A stretch of DNA of 64,000 nt from Adhaeribacter swui (GCF_014217805.1 NZ_CP055156.1:2610585-2674584); one strand, 5' to 3'. Numbered from the stretch's first letter, positions 34,417 to 44,143 are shown. Notes: generated by a model not told the origin, from the letters alone. Program-made: numbers and translations.

Positions 34417-36030
34417 GTGAGTAATGAATTAATTATAAATTCTACTCAGGATGGGGAACGAATCGCGCTTCTACAAGATAAAAGGTTGGTCGAATATCAT
34501 TTCGAAAGAAATGATACCAACTACACCGTAGGAGATATTTTTCTGGGTACGGTTAAAAAAGTAATGCCCGGATTAAACGCTGCTTTTATCGATATTGGCT
34601 ACGAGAAAGATGCCTTTCTCCACTACCACGACCTGGGAGTTAACTTCCGGTCGTTAAGCAAATTCGTAAAAGTAGCCCAAACGCAAAAAAACGCTACGGC
34701 TCGTTTAAGCCAGTATAAATTTGAACCAGAAATTGATAAGCTCGGAAAAATCGGCGAGGTGCTGAAAAAAGGGCAGCAGTTGCTGGTGCAAATTGTAAAA
34801 GAACCTATTTCTACCAAAGGCCCGCGGCTCTCCTGTGAGTTGTCGCTGGCGGGCAGGTACCTGGTGTTGGTTCCGTTTTCAAATACGGTAAGCGTATCTA
34901 AGAAAATTGTGAGCAAAGACGAACGCCAGCGCCTGAAAAGACTCATTATGTCCATTAAACCCGAAAACTTCGGGGTTATTATCCGGACGGTAGCCGAAGG
35001 GCGCGATGTAGCAGAACTAGATAAAGATCTGCGCAGCATGGTAGCTAATTGGGAAGAAGGTTTTAATGTACTGCGTACGGCCAAAGAGCGCGATAAAGTT
35101 CTCGGCGAACTAGGAAGATCGTCGTCCATCCTGCGGGATATTTTAAACGAAAGTTTTGACAGCATTGTAGTGGATAACGACCGACTACACGAAGAAATCA
35201 AAACCTATATCGAGAAAATAGCCCCAGATAAAGCCCGGATTTTAAAACATTATTCCGGCAAAGTAAAAACATTTGAACAATACGGAATCGAAAAACAGTT
35301 AAAATCGCTGTTCGGTAAAACCGTAAGTATACCGGGAGGCGGTTACCTTGTAATCGAACACACCGAAGCCCTTCACGTAATCGACGTGAATAGTGGCAAT
35401 AAATCAAATACCGAAACCGACCAGGAAGCCACGGCTTTAAACGTAAACCTGACGGCGGCCCGCGAAGTAGTAAGGCAGTTACGGCTCCGCGATTTAGGCG
35501 GCATTATTGTTACTGATTTTATTGATATGAAATCAGCGGAAAACCGCCAGAAAGTATTTGATGTAGTTAAAGAAGAGATGAAAAAAGACCGGTCTAAATC
35601 AACGGTTTTGCCTATCTCTAAATTTGGGTTAATGCAGATTACCCGCCAGCGCGTAAGACCGGAGCAGAATATTGTAACCGGCGAAGTTTGTCCGACTTGT
35701 AACGGCACTGGTAAAATATCGGCCAGCATTTTGGTTACCGACGAAATCGAAAATACCATTGACGATTTGTTAACTAACCAAAATCAGAAGAACATTACGC
35801 TTTACGTGCATCCGTTTTTACACGCGTATTACACCAAAGGCCTAATTTCGAAACAGTTGAAGTGGTTTTTCCATTATTATAAATGGATTGGAGTAATGAA
35901 AGACACATCGCTGGGCCTAACGGAATACAAGATAATGGACGAACGTAACGAAGAAATTGAGGTACACTCTAATGCCGCCATGGTAAACAGTGTACAAGAT
36001 AAATTTGAAGCTGTTGATGAAGTAGTTTAA
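34417..36030 (+). CDS. rng: Ribonuclease E/G family endoribonuclease
   Basis: This 537-residue protein starts with GTG (SNELIINSTQDGERIALL). An S1 RNA-binding domain lies at about residues 35-130, interrupted as usual (VGDIFLGTVKKVMPGLNAAFIDIG). The catalytic DNase I-like core has HVIDVNSGNKSNT and IIVTDFIDMKS with the metal-binding Asp residues. The Zn-link CPTCNGTG near residue 424 joins subunits. It has no long C-terminal scaffold, so it resembles RNase G more than RNase E. It processes rRNA and degrades mRNA. A strong terminator follows. Confidence 0.95.
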   Translation: MSNELIINSTQDGERIALLQDKRLVEYHFERNDTNYTVGDIFLGTVKKVMPGLNAAFIDIGYEKDAFLHYHDLGVNFRSLSKFVKVAQTQKNATARLSQYKFEPEIDKLGKIGEVLKKGQQLLVQIVKEPISTKGPRLSCELSLAGRYLVLVPFSNTVSVSKKIVSKDERQRLKRLIMSIKPENFGVIIRTVAEGRDVAELDKDLRSMVANWEEGFNVLRTAKERDKVLGELGRSSSILRDILNESFDSIVVDNDRLHEEIKTYIEKIAPDKARILKHYSGKVKTFEQYGIEKQLKSLFGKTVSIPGGGYLVIEHTEALHVIDVNSGNKSNTETDQEATALNVNLTAAREVVRQLRLRDLGGIIVTDFIDMKSAENRQKVFDVVKEEMKKDRSKSTVLPISKFGLMQITRQRVRPEQNIVTGEVCPTCNGTGKISASILVTDEIENTIDDLLTNQNQKNITLYVHPFLHAYYTKGLISKQLKWFFHYYKWIGVMKDTSLGLTEYKIMDERNEEIEVHSNAAMVNSVQDKFEAVDEVV

Positions 36031-36050
36031 TTTGTATTTGATGTATACAC

Positions 36051-36082
36051 AAAAACCCGCCCTTTTTAAAGGCGGGTTTTTT
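36051..36082 (+). terminator. Intrinsic terminator after rng
   Basis: AAAACCCGCC pairs with GGCGGGTTTT across a TTTTTAAA loop, continuing into a T-run. It could also terminate the convergent gene at 36113. Confidence 0.9.
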
Positions 36083-36112
36083 ATTTTACCTGAAATTTAA
36101 AATTTTTAAAAA

Positions 36113-36763
36113 TCAGAATTTCACGCCTAAGTCAAGCGAAAAAACGTTGTTCCGGAGTTCTATTTTTTTATTGATATTTTTTTCATAATAGTCATCAATG
36201 CTGATTAAGCCACGATGATACGAAAGTCCGCCAAACAATTTAGTAGTTTCGCCTACCTGGTACTCTAAACCACTAGCCAAAATAACATCGCCATCTATTA
36301 CGTTAAATCGTTTAGAATATTTTTTGTCATCAACCGGATCTAATTTATCGCCGTTTACCTTAGCACCCATGCGCGGATTTAAAGAAAAACCAGTTTGGAA
36401 GTAAACGCGCATATCGGGAGCCACTTCGTTGGTAAATAATTTTACCGTGAGCGGAATTTCCAGGTACTGCAGCGATATGTCGTCTGTTTGGCGACCAGCA
36501 ACAGTAGAATATGCAATTTGCCCGCCTTTACCAGTAAAAGATAAGCCAGTGGAGAACGCCGCATTTTCGGTAAAATATAAATCAGCTATTACGCCAAATC
36601 CGAACCGGAAATTAGCACCATCTTTATCAAAGTCTATATCAGACGGAGCAATTACACGGTGACCGGCAATGGAAGGGGTAATTTTAATACCTAGTTCTAA
36701 TTCCTGAGCAAAAGCAGTGGAAGTTAACGCCAATAAGAGCGAGAGAATGAAAATTTTTTTCAT
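36113..36763 (-). CDS. PorT-type outer-membrane beta-barrel protein
   Basis: The start at 36763 gives a clean signal peptide (MKKIFILSLLLALTSTAFAQ) and 216 residues; the upstream in-frame ATG adds 11 non-signal residues. The mature part consists of alternating amphipathic strands (LELGIKITPSIAG, FRFGFGVIADLYF, MRVYFQTGFSLNP) and ends in FSLDLGVKF with the C-terminal Phe of barrels. It belongs to the generic porin-family outer-membrane beta-barrel group. It is divergent from gldB. Confidence 0.83.
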   Translation of the reverse strand: MKKIFILSLLLALTSTAFAQELELGIKITPSIAGHRVIAPSDIDFDKDGANFRFGFGVIADLYFTENAAFSTGLSFTGKGGQIAYSTVAGRQTDDISLQYLEIPLTVKLFTNEVAPDMRVYFQTGFSLNPRMGAKVNGDKLDPVDDKKYSKRFNVIDGDVILASGLEYQVGETTKLFGGLSYHRGLISIDDYYEKNINKKIELRNNVFSLDLGVKF

Positions 36764-36810
36764 AGTTGTTGAATAATTAAACGGGATCTTAGCCAATTAG
36801 GATAATGTTC

Positions 36811-36818
36811 TAATTTTG
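36811..36818 (+). promoter_or_regulatory. -7 box TAATTTTG for gldB
   Basis: A TAnnTTTG match lies 18 bases ahead of the gldB ATG (36837) in a 73-base divergent spacer. Confidence 0.35.
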
Positions 36819-36836
36819 TACCAAAAGTATGTAATA

Positions 36837-37835
36837 ATGCGCAATCATATAATTGTTTTACTTGCTCTATTTTTATTGGTTGGTTGTCAGAACAAATCTT
36901 GTGAAATAGATCCCAACATTACCAAAATACCAGTTGATTTAAAAATACAGCGTCTGGAAAAAGCTTTATACGCCAGTAAGTCGAAAGAAGATGTGCTGCG
37001 GTTCTTGCAAACAAACCGCTTGTTTACCCAAAAATACTTGCAACTTAATCCGGATCAATTAGATGCTAACTTTGTAGCTTCGTTGTACGATCTGGTTACT
37101 AATTCACAACTAAACAAATTTGTGACCGAAACCGAGCAAACCTTTGGTAATCTGGAACCACAACAACGCGATTTAAAAAGCGCCTTTCAGCACATAAAAC
37201 ATTATTATCCCCAAACTCAAATTCCCCTGGTGCAAACCTACATCTCCGGCTTACTCGGGCCGGATTTATTGGTGAGCGATAGTGTAATTGTGTTGGGTTT
37301 AGATTATTTTGTGGGACCAAAGGGGAGCTATCGGCCCAAGCAGCCTAATTACATTTTACAACGGTACGAACCGGCTAATTTAATCCCGACGGTAGTGCTG
37401 CAACAATCGGCTAAGTATAACCACACAGATGAGCAGGATAAGCGCATGATGGCGCAAATGGTTTATTACGGTAAATCGTATTACTTTACCAAAAGCATGC
37501 TGCCCTGCACCCCCGATTCTTTAATTATTGGGTTTACGGACCAGCAAATAGCCGACGTGCGCTACAACGAAGGAAAAATATGGGCGCATTTAGTAGAGAA
37601 AAATTTACTCTTTGAAACCAATCATTTTAAAACCGGCAAATACCTGGAAGAACGGCCTACCGTACCCGAAATAGATGCCAACTGCCCCGGCCGAATTGGG
37701 AGGTGGGTAGGTTGGCAAATTGTGCGTAAGTACATGGAGGAAAACCCGGATGTTACTTTGCCGCAACTCATGGCCGAAAAAGATGCGCAAAAGATTTTTA
37801 ACAACTCGCATTACAAACCTAAACGGCGCAGCTAA
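36837..37835 (+). CDS. gldB: Gliding motility lipoprotein GldB
   Basis: The ATG at 36837 (MRNHIIVLLALFLLVGC, 332 residues) puts the lipobox Cys at residue 17; the upstream TTG would add seven residues. Recognisable GldB features are VDLKIQRLEKALY after the signal, QTYISGLLGPDLL, LGLDYFVGPKGSY, and NEGKIWAHLVEKNLLFETN near residue 250. GldB is required for gliding motility in Flavobacterium johnsoniae, probably in the outer-membrane assembly of the T9SS/gliding apparatus. It stands alone here, apart from gldD/gldE. Confidence 0.93.
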   Translation: MRNHIIVLLALFLLVGCQNKSCEIDPNITKIPVDLKIQRLEKALYASKSKEDVLRFLQTNRLFTQKYLQLNPDQLDANFVASLYDLVTNSQLNKFVTETEQTFGNLEPQQRDLKSAFQHIKHYYPQTQIPLVQTYISGLLGPDLLVSDSVIVLGLDYFVGPKGSYRPKQPNYILQRYEPANLIPTVVLQQSAKYNHTDEQDKRMMAQMVYYGKSYYFTKSMLPCTPDSLIIGFTDQQIADVRYNEGKIWAHLVEKNLLFETNHFKTGKYLEERPTVPEIDANCPGRIGRWVGWQIVRKYMEENPDVTLPQLMAEKDAQKIFNNSHYKPKRRS

Positions 37836-38040
37836 ATTGTAGTATGCTGATGCCCTAGAGTGGTTTTTAGCTTAAATTTAAAAAATCTACCGGTTATGCC
37901 ATCAGATAAACCAGCGCCGAGGCAAATATCACGTTTTAGTAATTCCGGTGCAGTTGGTAAATTACTAAAATTTAAAAAATCAAGTAACGTAGGTAGTGGT
38001 TGGGGTTGTTAATAACCTGCATAAAAGAAGAAAGTGGCCG

Positions 38041-38565
38041 ATGAAAAGAATAACGCTAATAAAAATCGGAAGTTTTGGGCTTTGCTTTGGTTTATTAAGT
38101 TGTAAATCCACGACGGACCGTTATAGCGGTAAGCAAACAAGCACGGCTGCCGCAACCACCGCAGCCTTTGAAAAAGATGCGAAACCTTTACCCGAACAAC
38201 AGCAAAAAGCAACTTCGGAAATTGCCCCGGGGCATTGCCGTATACAGGGTATGGTAACGGCTATTTCGCCGCAACCCGAAGCAGAAGCTACCGGGATCTG
38301 TGCCCAAGCGCCTTGCCGGGCAAAAGTAAAAATTTTAAAAATTGTAGATTACGGACAATCGTTCAATCAACCTCTTGCGGTAAATCAGGAGATAAATGCT
38401 TATTTTAAATATTCTCTCAAGCCTACTGCCCAGTTACTACCAAACCTGCAACCTGCATTGCCCGGTTTAAAAGTAAACAGCATCTTTACCGCTGATGTAG
38501 CTGTAAATGAAGAAGCAGGTAATAGCATGCCTTGGTACCAGATAGAACTTTACCAGGTTGAATAA
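38041..38565 (+). CDS. Hypothetical lipoprotein
   Basis: Starting at 38041 gives MKRITLIKIGSFGLCFGLLSC, with the lipobox Cys at residue 21 and 174 residues. A Thr/Ala-rich linker (to about residue 55) precedes a compact domain containing CAQAPCRAKVKILKIVDYG and LPGLKVNSIFTADVAVN, which could be an OB-like fold. The cysteine pair CAQAPC is suggestive of a disulfide. I do not recognise a family. Confidence 0.7.
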   Translation: MKRITLIKIGSFGLCFGLLSCKSTTDRYSGKQTSTAAATTAAFEKDAKPLPEQQQKATSEIAPGHCRIQGMVTAISPQPEAEATGICAQAPCRAKVKILKIVDYGQSFNQPLAVNQEINAYFKYSLKPTAQLLPNLQPALPGLKVNSIFTADVAVNEEAGNSMPWYQIELYQVE

Positions 38566-38602
38566 AGTAGGTGCAAAGGCTGTAAAGTTTATTTTTTAAA
38601 AT

Positions 38603-39835
38603 TTAATATAATGCAATTTCCTTCGGGTAGCACACGTAGTACTTTTCTACAGTAGTGCTTAAAGCATGAATGTTCGGTAAATCCGAGGCGTCGGCTACGT
38701 CTACTACGTGGCCCAGTTTAGTAAGCACATCAATGGATTTGCCGTGGCCTTCGTAAGCGTTGTTGCTGATTTTTCCCGAAATCATTAGGTACGGTACTTC
38801 AAACTCATTTACCCGAAATTGCTCTTGTACCAGTTCGGCAATCCCCAGCAGCATGTCTTCGTCGAAAGGTTTACTAGAAATTAAAATTTTAAATAATTTA
38901 CGTTCGAGCAGACTGGTCGCCAGAAAAGCTAGTATTTTATCCGAGTGGGCACACCAGGTTTTAATGCCTTGCCAGATGTCGTAATCGTCCAGGGAAGTAA
39001 ATTTTTTTAAAATAGTGTTTTCGGCTTCAAAATCGGCCAGCATAATATTCTCGGCCAGAAAAAAATGCAGGGCGGCACTTGCCGGCACATCCACCCCGGA
39101 TTGTAACAAGAAACGGGCCCGCTGCACTAGTTTAATAAGCATGTGTTCGGCGCTTAATACGGTTTTGTGCAAATACACCTGCCAGTACATCAGCCGCCGG
39201 CTCACCAGAAAATTCTCGATGGAGTAAATCGCTTTTTCTTCCACTACCAGCTTATCTTCGTGTACGTTCAGCATTTTAATAATGCGGTCGGCGCCAATTT
39301 TACCTTCCAGCACGCCGGTATAAAACGAATCGCGGTTCAAATAATCCAGACGGTCTACATCGAGCTGGCTCGAAACTAACTGGTGAAAAAAGCGGCGCGG
39401 GTAACTGTTGTTGAAAATATTAATGGCCAAACTCAATCTTCCGTCGAACACTTCGTTTAACTGGTGCATGATGTGCACCGACAATTGTTCGTGCGATACA
39501 TTTTTAAAAATAGAAGTTTCCAGCGCATGCGAAAACGGACCGTGGCCGATATCATGCAGCAAAATAGCAATCAGCGAAGCTTCGCATTCTTTCTCCGAAA
39601 TTTCGTTATTTTTGCTGCTTAAAGTTTGTAACGCATTGTTCATGAGGTGCATGGCGCCTATTGCATGATGGAAACGCGTATGTAAAGCTCCCGGATAAAC
39701 AAAGTCGGTTAAGCCAAGTTGTTTAATGCGCCGCAGCCGCTGAAAGTACGGATGTTCAATAATATCAAATAAAAGCTCCGACGGAACAGTAATAAATCCG
39801 TATACTGGGTCATTAAAAATTTTTTTCTTATTCAA
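38603..39835 (-). CDS. HD-domain phosphohydrolase (dGTPase/YdhJ-like)
   Basis: This 410-residue protein has the metal-binding HD domain at residues 45-180: HTRFHHAIGAMHLM gives the first His residues, ILLHDIGHGPFSHALE the HD pair, and LDVDRLDYLNRDSFY the distal Asp. Proteins of this length and layout hydrolyse nucleoside triphosphates such as dNTPs, or other phosphoesters. The C-terminal half is helical. It is divergent from porX. Confidence 0.9.
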   Translation of the reverse strand: MNKKKIFNDPVYGFITVPSELLFDIIEHPYFQRLRRIKQLGLTDFVYPGALHTRFHHAIGAMHLMNNALQTLSSKNNEISEKECEASLIAILLHDIGHGPFSHALETSIFKNVSHEQLSVHIMHQLNEVFDGRLSLAINIFNNSYPRRFFHQLVSSQLDVDRLDYLNRDSFYTGVLEGKIGADRIIKMLNVHEDKLVVEEKAIYSIENFLVSRRLMYWQVYLHKTVLSAEHMLIKLVQRARFLLQSGVDVPASAALHFFLAENIMLADFEAENTILKKFTSLDDYDIWQGIKTWCAHSDKILAFLATSLLERKLFKILISSKPFDEDMLLGIAELVQEQFRVNEFEVPYLMISGKISNNAYEGHGKSIDVLTKLGHVVDVADASDLPNIHALSTTVEKYYVCYPKEIALY

Positions 39836-40024
39836 GGGAATAGGGCGGTTCAGTTGGTTGCCGGCAATTTTAAAAAAGTGAAGCGTAAAATTCGTCTTAC
39901 TTTACAGAAATAATAACCGTTTATTCGTATTCGCTGTTTATTAATAGAAGCAACGAATGCTTCTTGTGAAAAACCAACAATCGCATTAACCAGTAAAAAG
40001 CACGATTGTTTTAAAAATAAAACT

Positions 40025-41587
40025 ATGCAAAGATATAATATTTTATGGGCCGATGACGAAATAGACTTACTGAAGCCACACATTCTTTTCCTGGAAGATA
40101 AAGGCTACGACATTACGCCCGTTCCCAGCGGGGCTGATGCCATTGAAAAATGTTCCGAAAATAATTACGATGTGGTTTTTCTGGACGAAAACATGCCCGG
40201 TATTTCTGGCCTGGAAACGCTCTCGGAAATAAAAGCCCTGAAACCCACTATTCCGGTGGTAATGATTACCAAAAGCGAAGAAGAGCATATTATGGAAGAG
40301 GCCATCGGGGCCAAAATTGCCGATTACCTCATTAAACCGCTGAACCCAAATCAAATTTTATTGTCGGTTAAAAAAATACTCGATAACAAACGACTGGTTT
40401 CCGAAAAAACCAACAGCAGCTACCAGCGCGATTTCCGTACCTTGGGCATGGCTTTCGGCGAGCGTTTGAGCCACGAAGAATGGGCCGAAAATTATAAAAA
40501 ACTGGTACGTTGGGAATTAGAGATTGACGAGACCGAAGGCAAAAGCATGGCCGACGTAATTAGTATGCAAAAAGACGAGGCCAATTCTAACTTCGCCAAG
40601 TTTGTAATTGATAATTACGAAGAATGGATTAACGACGAAGCCGACGAACGCCCACTCATGTCGCATGAAATTTTTAAAGAGCGCGTTTTCCCGATGCTGA
40701 AAGAAAGTCAGCAGAACGTGTATTTTGTGTTGATTGATAATTTGCGCTACGACCAGTGGAAAGTACTGGAACCGATTATTGCGGATTATTTTACCGTGGA
40801 CAACGAAGAAATGTATTACTCCATTTTGCCCACTACCACCGCTTACGCGCGTAATTCTATATTTGCCGGCATGATGCCTTCCGAAATTCAGAAAAAATAC
40901 CCGAACTTGTGGGTAAACGACGACGATGAAGAAGGCAAAAACTTGCAGGAACCGCAATTTTTAGAAATTTTATTTCAGCAGAACCGCATCCAGGACAAGT
41001 TTAGCTATAACAAAATTACCAACATTCAGGCGGGCAAAGACCTGGTGAGTAAGTTTAGTAATCTGGATAAAAATAAACTCAACGTTATCGTGTACAATTT
41101 CGTGGATATGCTATCGCATGCCCGCACCGACAGCACCATGGTACGCGAACTGGCTCCCGACGAATCGGCGTACCGCTCGCTTACCCGCTCGTGGTTTTTG
41201 CACTCGCCTTTGTTCGAAACTTTAAAAATGATTGCGGATAAAAAAGGCAAACTCATTATTACCACCGACCACGGCACCATCCGCTGCAAACGGCCATTTA
41301 AAATTATCGGCGACCGCAATACCAATACCAACTTGCGCTACAAACACGGCAAGAACCTGGGCTTTACCGATAAAGACGTGTACGTAGTGCGCAAACCGGA
41401 ACGCATCTTTTTGCCGAAAGAAAACATTTCTACGGCTTACGTATTTGCCCTGGAAGATTACTTTTTTGCTTACCCCAATAACTTTAATTACTACGTAAAT
41501 TATTACAAGGACACGTTTCAGCACGGCGGCGTATCGCTGGAAGAAGTAATTATTCCGTTCGTGACCCTTTCGCCGAAAAATGCTTAA
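40025..41587 (+). CDS. porX: Type IX secretion response regulator PorX (CheY-PglZ)
   Basis: This 520-residue protein has a CheY receiver domain (residues 1-120: NILWADDEIDLLKPHI; phospho-acceptor Asp54 in VVFLDENMPG; Lys in YLIKPLNP) and a C-terminal PglZ domain of the alkaline-phosphatase superfamily. FVLIDNLRYDQWK near 237 and LIITTDHGTIRC near 411 supply the metal-binding Asp/His. PorX acts with PorY and SigP to control T9SS genes, and the PglZ part hydrolyses (oligo)nucleotide phosphodiesters. It overlaps tsaE by 8 bases. Confidence 0.95.
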   Translation: MQRYNILWADDEIDLLKPHILFLEDKGYDITPVPSGADAIEKCSENNYDVVFLDENMPGISGLETLSEIKALKPTIPVVMITKSEEEHIMEEAIGAKIADYLIKPLNPNQILLSVKKILDNKRLVSEKTNSSYQRDFRTLGMAFGERLSHEEWAENYKKLVRWELEIDETEGKSMADVISMQKDEANSNFAKFVIDNYEEWINDEADERPLMSHEIFKERVFPMLKESQQNVYFVLIDNLRYDQWKVLEPIIADYFTVDNEEMYYSILPTTTAYARNSIFAGMMPSEIQKKYPNLWVNDDDEEGKNLQEPQFLEILFQQNRIQDKFSYNKITNIQAGKDLVSKFSNLDKNKLNVIVYNFVDMLSHARTDSTMVRELAPDESAYRSLTRSWFLHSPLFETLKMIADKKGKLIITTDHGTIRCKRPFKIIGDRNTNTNLRYKHGKNLGFTDKDVYVVRKPERIFLPKENISTAYVFALEDYFFAYPNNFNYYVNYYKDTFQHGGVSLEEVIIPFVTLSPKNA

Positions 41588-42020
41588 CCAAGAAACGGAT
41601 AGTTACGTGTTGCACGTAAACGCTAAAGACGATTTACCCTGGGCCGCGGCTGAACTTATCCGGTTTGCCGCGGATCAGAAAATCTGGTTGTTCGAAGGAG
41701 ATATGGCCGCAGGTAAAACTACTTTTATTAAAGCCATCTGCGAAGTAAAAGGTGTAACCGATGCTGTAAGCAGCCCTACCTACAGCCTGGTAAATGAGTA
41801 CGAAACAGATACAGGAGAGCGGTTGTACCACTTTGATTTTTACCGGATCAACAGCGAAGAGGAAGCCATGGAGATGGGAGCACTGGATTATTTGGATTCT
41901 GGTAACTTATGTTTGATAGAATGGCCCTCTCGGATAAAATCGTTATTGCCGGAAACGTATTTGCTCGTAAATTTGGAAGTTGGTGCCGGGGAGGCGCGTA
42001 CTATTACGTTGAAACACTAA
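41580..42020 (+). CDS. tsaE: tRNA threonylcarbamoyladenosine ATPase subunit TsaE
   Basis: This 146-residue P-loop protein carries Walker A FEGDMAAGKTTFIKAI near residues 38-53 and the TsaE motifs SSPTYSLVNEY and YHFDFYRI. It drives the TsaB/TsaD complex that installs t6A37 in ANN-decoding tRNAs. The P-loop has Ala-Ala-Gly-Lys instead of the usual Gly-Ala-Gly-Lys, a known TsaE variation. Its start overlaps porX, and ald follows after 6 bases: porX-tsaE-ald is a tight operon. Confidence 0.93.
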   Translation: MLNQETDSYVLHVNAKDDLPWAAAELIRFAADQKIWLFEGDMAAGKTTFIKAICEVKGVTDAVSSPTYSLVNEYETDTGERLYHFDFYRINSEEEAMEMGALDYLDSGNLCLIEWPSRIKSLLPETYLLVNLEVGAGEARTITLKH

Positions 42021-42026
42021 TCTATT

Positions 42027-43256
42027 ATGATGGAACATATTCCTTCGGGTTTTGAAGCTATAAATGCCGCCAGTCGGGCGCTTTATCCGAAAGAATCGAT
42101 GCTGGCGGTAGAAACCAAGCGCAAGCGGTTATTTATTGGTTTACCCAAAGAAACCTCGTTACAGGAAAATCGCCTGGGGCTTACCCCGGAAGCCGTGCGG
42201 CAGTTAACGGACCAAGGTCATGAAATCTGGGTGGAAAGCGGAGCCGGCAGTCCTTCTAAATATTCCGATCACGAGTTTTCGGAAGCCGGAGCCCGGGTAG
42301 TATACGCCACCAGCGAAATCTACGAAGCCGACATAATTTTAAAAATTGCTCCACCTACCTACGACGAAATTGAATCTTTCCGGCCGGGCCAAACCTTAAT
42401 CTCGGCATTGCAGCAAGGCAACCTGACGGGGGAATACATCAATGCTTTGTGCCGCAAAAAAATTAACGCCATTGCTTTTGAATTTTTAAAAGATAAATCC
42501 GATACCCGGCCCGTAGTACGAGCCATGAGCGAAATTGCCGGCAGCACCGTGATGCAGGTAGCCGCCGAATATTTAAGCTCCAGCAACGATGGCAAAGGCG
42601 TAATTCTGGGTGGTATTACCGGCGTACCGCCCACTCAGGTGGTGATTCTGGGCGCTGGTACCGTGGCCGAATATGCTACCCGGGCTTCGTTGGGCTTGGG
42701 TGCCGATGTAAAAGTTTTCGACGATCATATTTATAAACTGCGGCGCTTAAAGCAAAACATCGGGGCCCATTTATTTACTTCTACCCTGGACGGCGTAATC
42801 CTAAACAATGCTTTGAAGCAGGCCGATGTGGTGATTGGCGCTTTTTCCGTGAAAGATGGCCGCCCTTCGCTCATTATCAGCGAATCGGTGGTGTCGCAAA
42901 TGATTCCGGGCTCAATTATTATTGACGTGTGTATCGACCAGGGTGGTTGTTTCGAAACTTCTGAATTAACCACCCACACCCGACCTATTTTCCGGAAATA
43001 CGATATTATTCACTACTGCGTCCCGAACATTGCCTCGCGGGTACCCCGCACCGCCACTAATGCCTTAAGTAATATTTTTACTCCCATTTTCATCGAAATT
43101 TCAAAATATGGGGGCGTAAACGAAACGCTTTTTACCCACGAATACTACCGCAGCGGCGTATACATCTACAAAGGCAGCCTCACCAACGCCATGATCGCCA
43201 AGAAATTTAACATGCGCTATAAAGAACTCAGCTTAATGATTGCCGTGCGGAATTAA
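42027..43256 (+). CDS. ald: Alanine dehydrogenase
   Basis: This 409-residue protein has about 30 extra N-terminal residues before FIGLPKETSLQENRLGLTPEAVR, the AlaDH/PNT substrate domain. The NAD-binding domain reads VVILGAGTVAEYATRASLGLGADVKVFDD (shown in part), and HYCVPNIASRVPRTATNALSNI lies near the end. It interconverts alanine and pyruvate with NAD. The same gene order downstream of porX and tsaE is typical of Cytophagales. Confidence 0.92.
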   Translation: MMEHIPSGFEAINAASRALYPKESMLAVETKRKRLFIGLPKETSLQENRLGLTPEAVRQLTDQGHEIWVESGAGSPSKYSDHEFSEAGARVVYATSEIYEADIILKIAPPTYDEIESFRPGQTLISALQQGNLTGEYINALCRKKINAIAFEFLKDKSDTRPVVRAMSEIAGSTVMQVAAEYLSSSNDGKGVILGGITGVPPTQVVILGAGTVAEYATRASLGLGADVKVFDDHIYKLRRLKQNIGAHLFTSTLDGVILNNALKQADVVIGAFSVKDGRPSLIISESVVSQMIPGSIIIDVCIDQGGCFETSELTTHTRPIFRKYDIIHYCVPNIASRVPRTATNALSNIFTPIFIEISKYGGVNETLFTHEYYRSGVYIYKGSLTNAMIAKKFNMRYKELSLMIAVRN

Positions 43257-43348
43257 AATAGTCGATAGTCCATGGTCGATAGTCTACGGTTATAACTTGG
43301 AGTATAGCCGTTTTTCTAAAAGCAAACTATAGCTGCATCTAGTTGCGC

Positions 43349-43371
43349 TTAGAGTTAGCGCAGCGCTCTAA
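43349..43371 (+). repeat. AGAGTTAGCGC hairpin, copy 1
   Basis: TTAGAG (43349-43354) pairs with CTCTAA (43366-43371). The core AGAGTTAGCGC and the returning GCGCTCT are shared with 54114-54153, suggesting one dispersed hairpin family. Confidence 0.5.
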
Positions 43372-43451
43372 ATGCTTTCCGGATAGCCAATCTCTGATTG
43401 GCGTTTACTAGATATTTGAGTTACGCTACTCAGAGATTGGCAGTACATAAA

Positions 43452-43485
43452 ATGGGTAGAGACCACTTGCGTGAACTCTACCCAT
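43452..43485 (+). repeat. Perfect 10-bp stem-loop
   Basis: ATGGGTAGAG (43452-43461) and CTCTACCCAT (43476-43485) pair perfectly across a 14-base loop. No T-run follows, so this is not a standard terminator for ald. Confidence 0.5.
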
Positions 43486-43602
43486 AACAGTCTCCCAAAA
43501 AGCACAAAAGCCGTCTAGGCATAATACTGTCATCAACTTACCTTGCAAGAACTTGTAACCCGAAAGTCCGTACTAAAACCGTTGTAATTTAAATTTTTAA
43601 AA

Positions 43603-44022
43603 ATGAGCGGTGTAGTAGTTAGTGCAGATCGCAGTTCCGGCATGGTGGCCACGGTTAAAATGGGGAATCAGGTTAATTTAATTGATGAATCAGGAGCAAT
43701 AACCGGCGAAGATACCGGACCTACGCCCATGGATTATATTATGAGCGCCTTGGGTTCTTGCACCGTAATTACCCTGCACATGTACGCCCAGCGCAAAAAC
43801 TGGCCTTTAGAACGGGCCGAAGTAACTCTGGAACAACGAACATTATCTACTACGGAAAGCGCTTTGGCCGCTGGCGATAAACGCACCTTAATCAGTAAAA
43901 CGCTGCAACTTACCGGCGATCTTACTGCGGAGCAAATTGCCCGCTTAAAAGACATTTCGTCTCGCTGCCCCATTCAAAAAACCTTAGAAGCCGGGGTGGT
44001 GGTACAAACTACTTTAATATAA
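43603..44022 (+). CDS. OsmC/Ohr family protein
   Basis: This 139-residue protein has the two reactive cysteines of the family: MSALGSCTVITLHMYAQRK near residue 50 and CPIQKTLEAG near residue 125. OsmC/Ohr enzymes reduce organic hydroperoxides using dithiols such as lipoylated proteins. The short length and the GSC/CPI pair fit the OsmC subgroup. A strong terminator follows immediately. Confidence 0.92.
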   Translation: MSGVVVSADRSSGMVATVKMGNQVNLIDESGAITGEDTGPTPMDYIMSALGSCTVITLHMYAQRKNWPLERAEVTLEQRTLSTTESALAAGDKRTLISKTLQLTGDLTAEQIARLKDISSRCPIQKTLEAGVVVQTTLI

Positions 44023-44023
44023 G

Positions 44024-44070
44024 AAAAGGTTAGCTGGTTCTCCGGTATTACCGAACCAACTAACCTTTTT
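44024..44070 (+). terminator. Intrinsic terminator between osmC and yceI-like genes
   Basis: AAAAGGTTAG-C-TGGTTC pairs with GAACCA-A-CTAACCTTTTT, a long stem with one internal mismatch and a T-run. It can serve both convergent genes. Confidence 0.9.
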
Positions 44071-44143
44071 ATCATGCCACGAAAAAGGAAATTTTTAAAA
44101 TTTTCCTTTCTGTGCGTGCTATTGTTTAATCTAGCTTGTTTGT

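Larger units (their letters stand above)
43257..43602. other. Hairpin-rich spacer before osmC
   Basis: No gene is seen. It contains a GTCGATAGTC direct duplication at 43261-43285 and three perfect stem-loops: TTAGAG/CTCTAA (43349-43371), GCCAATC-TCT-GATTGGC (43386-43402) and ATGGGTAGAG/CTCTACCCAT (43452-43485). The first shares its core AGAGTTAGCGC with the hairpin at 54114. An AT-palindrome abuts the osmC start. Confidence 0.6.

Noticed and set aside
43257-43602. Hairpin cluster considered as tRNA or structured RNA gene
   Set aside because: No cloverleaf, anticodon arm or CCA end can be drawn; the stems are independent.
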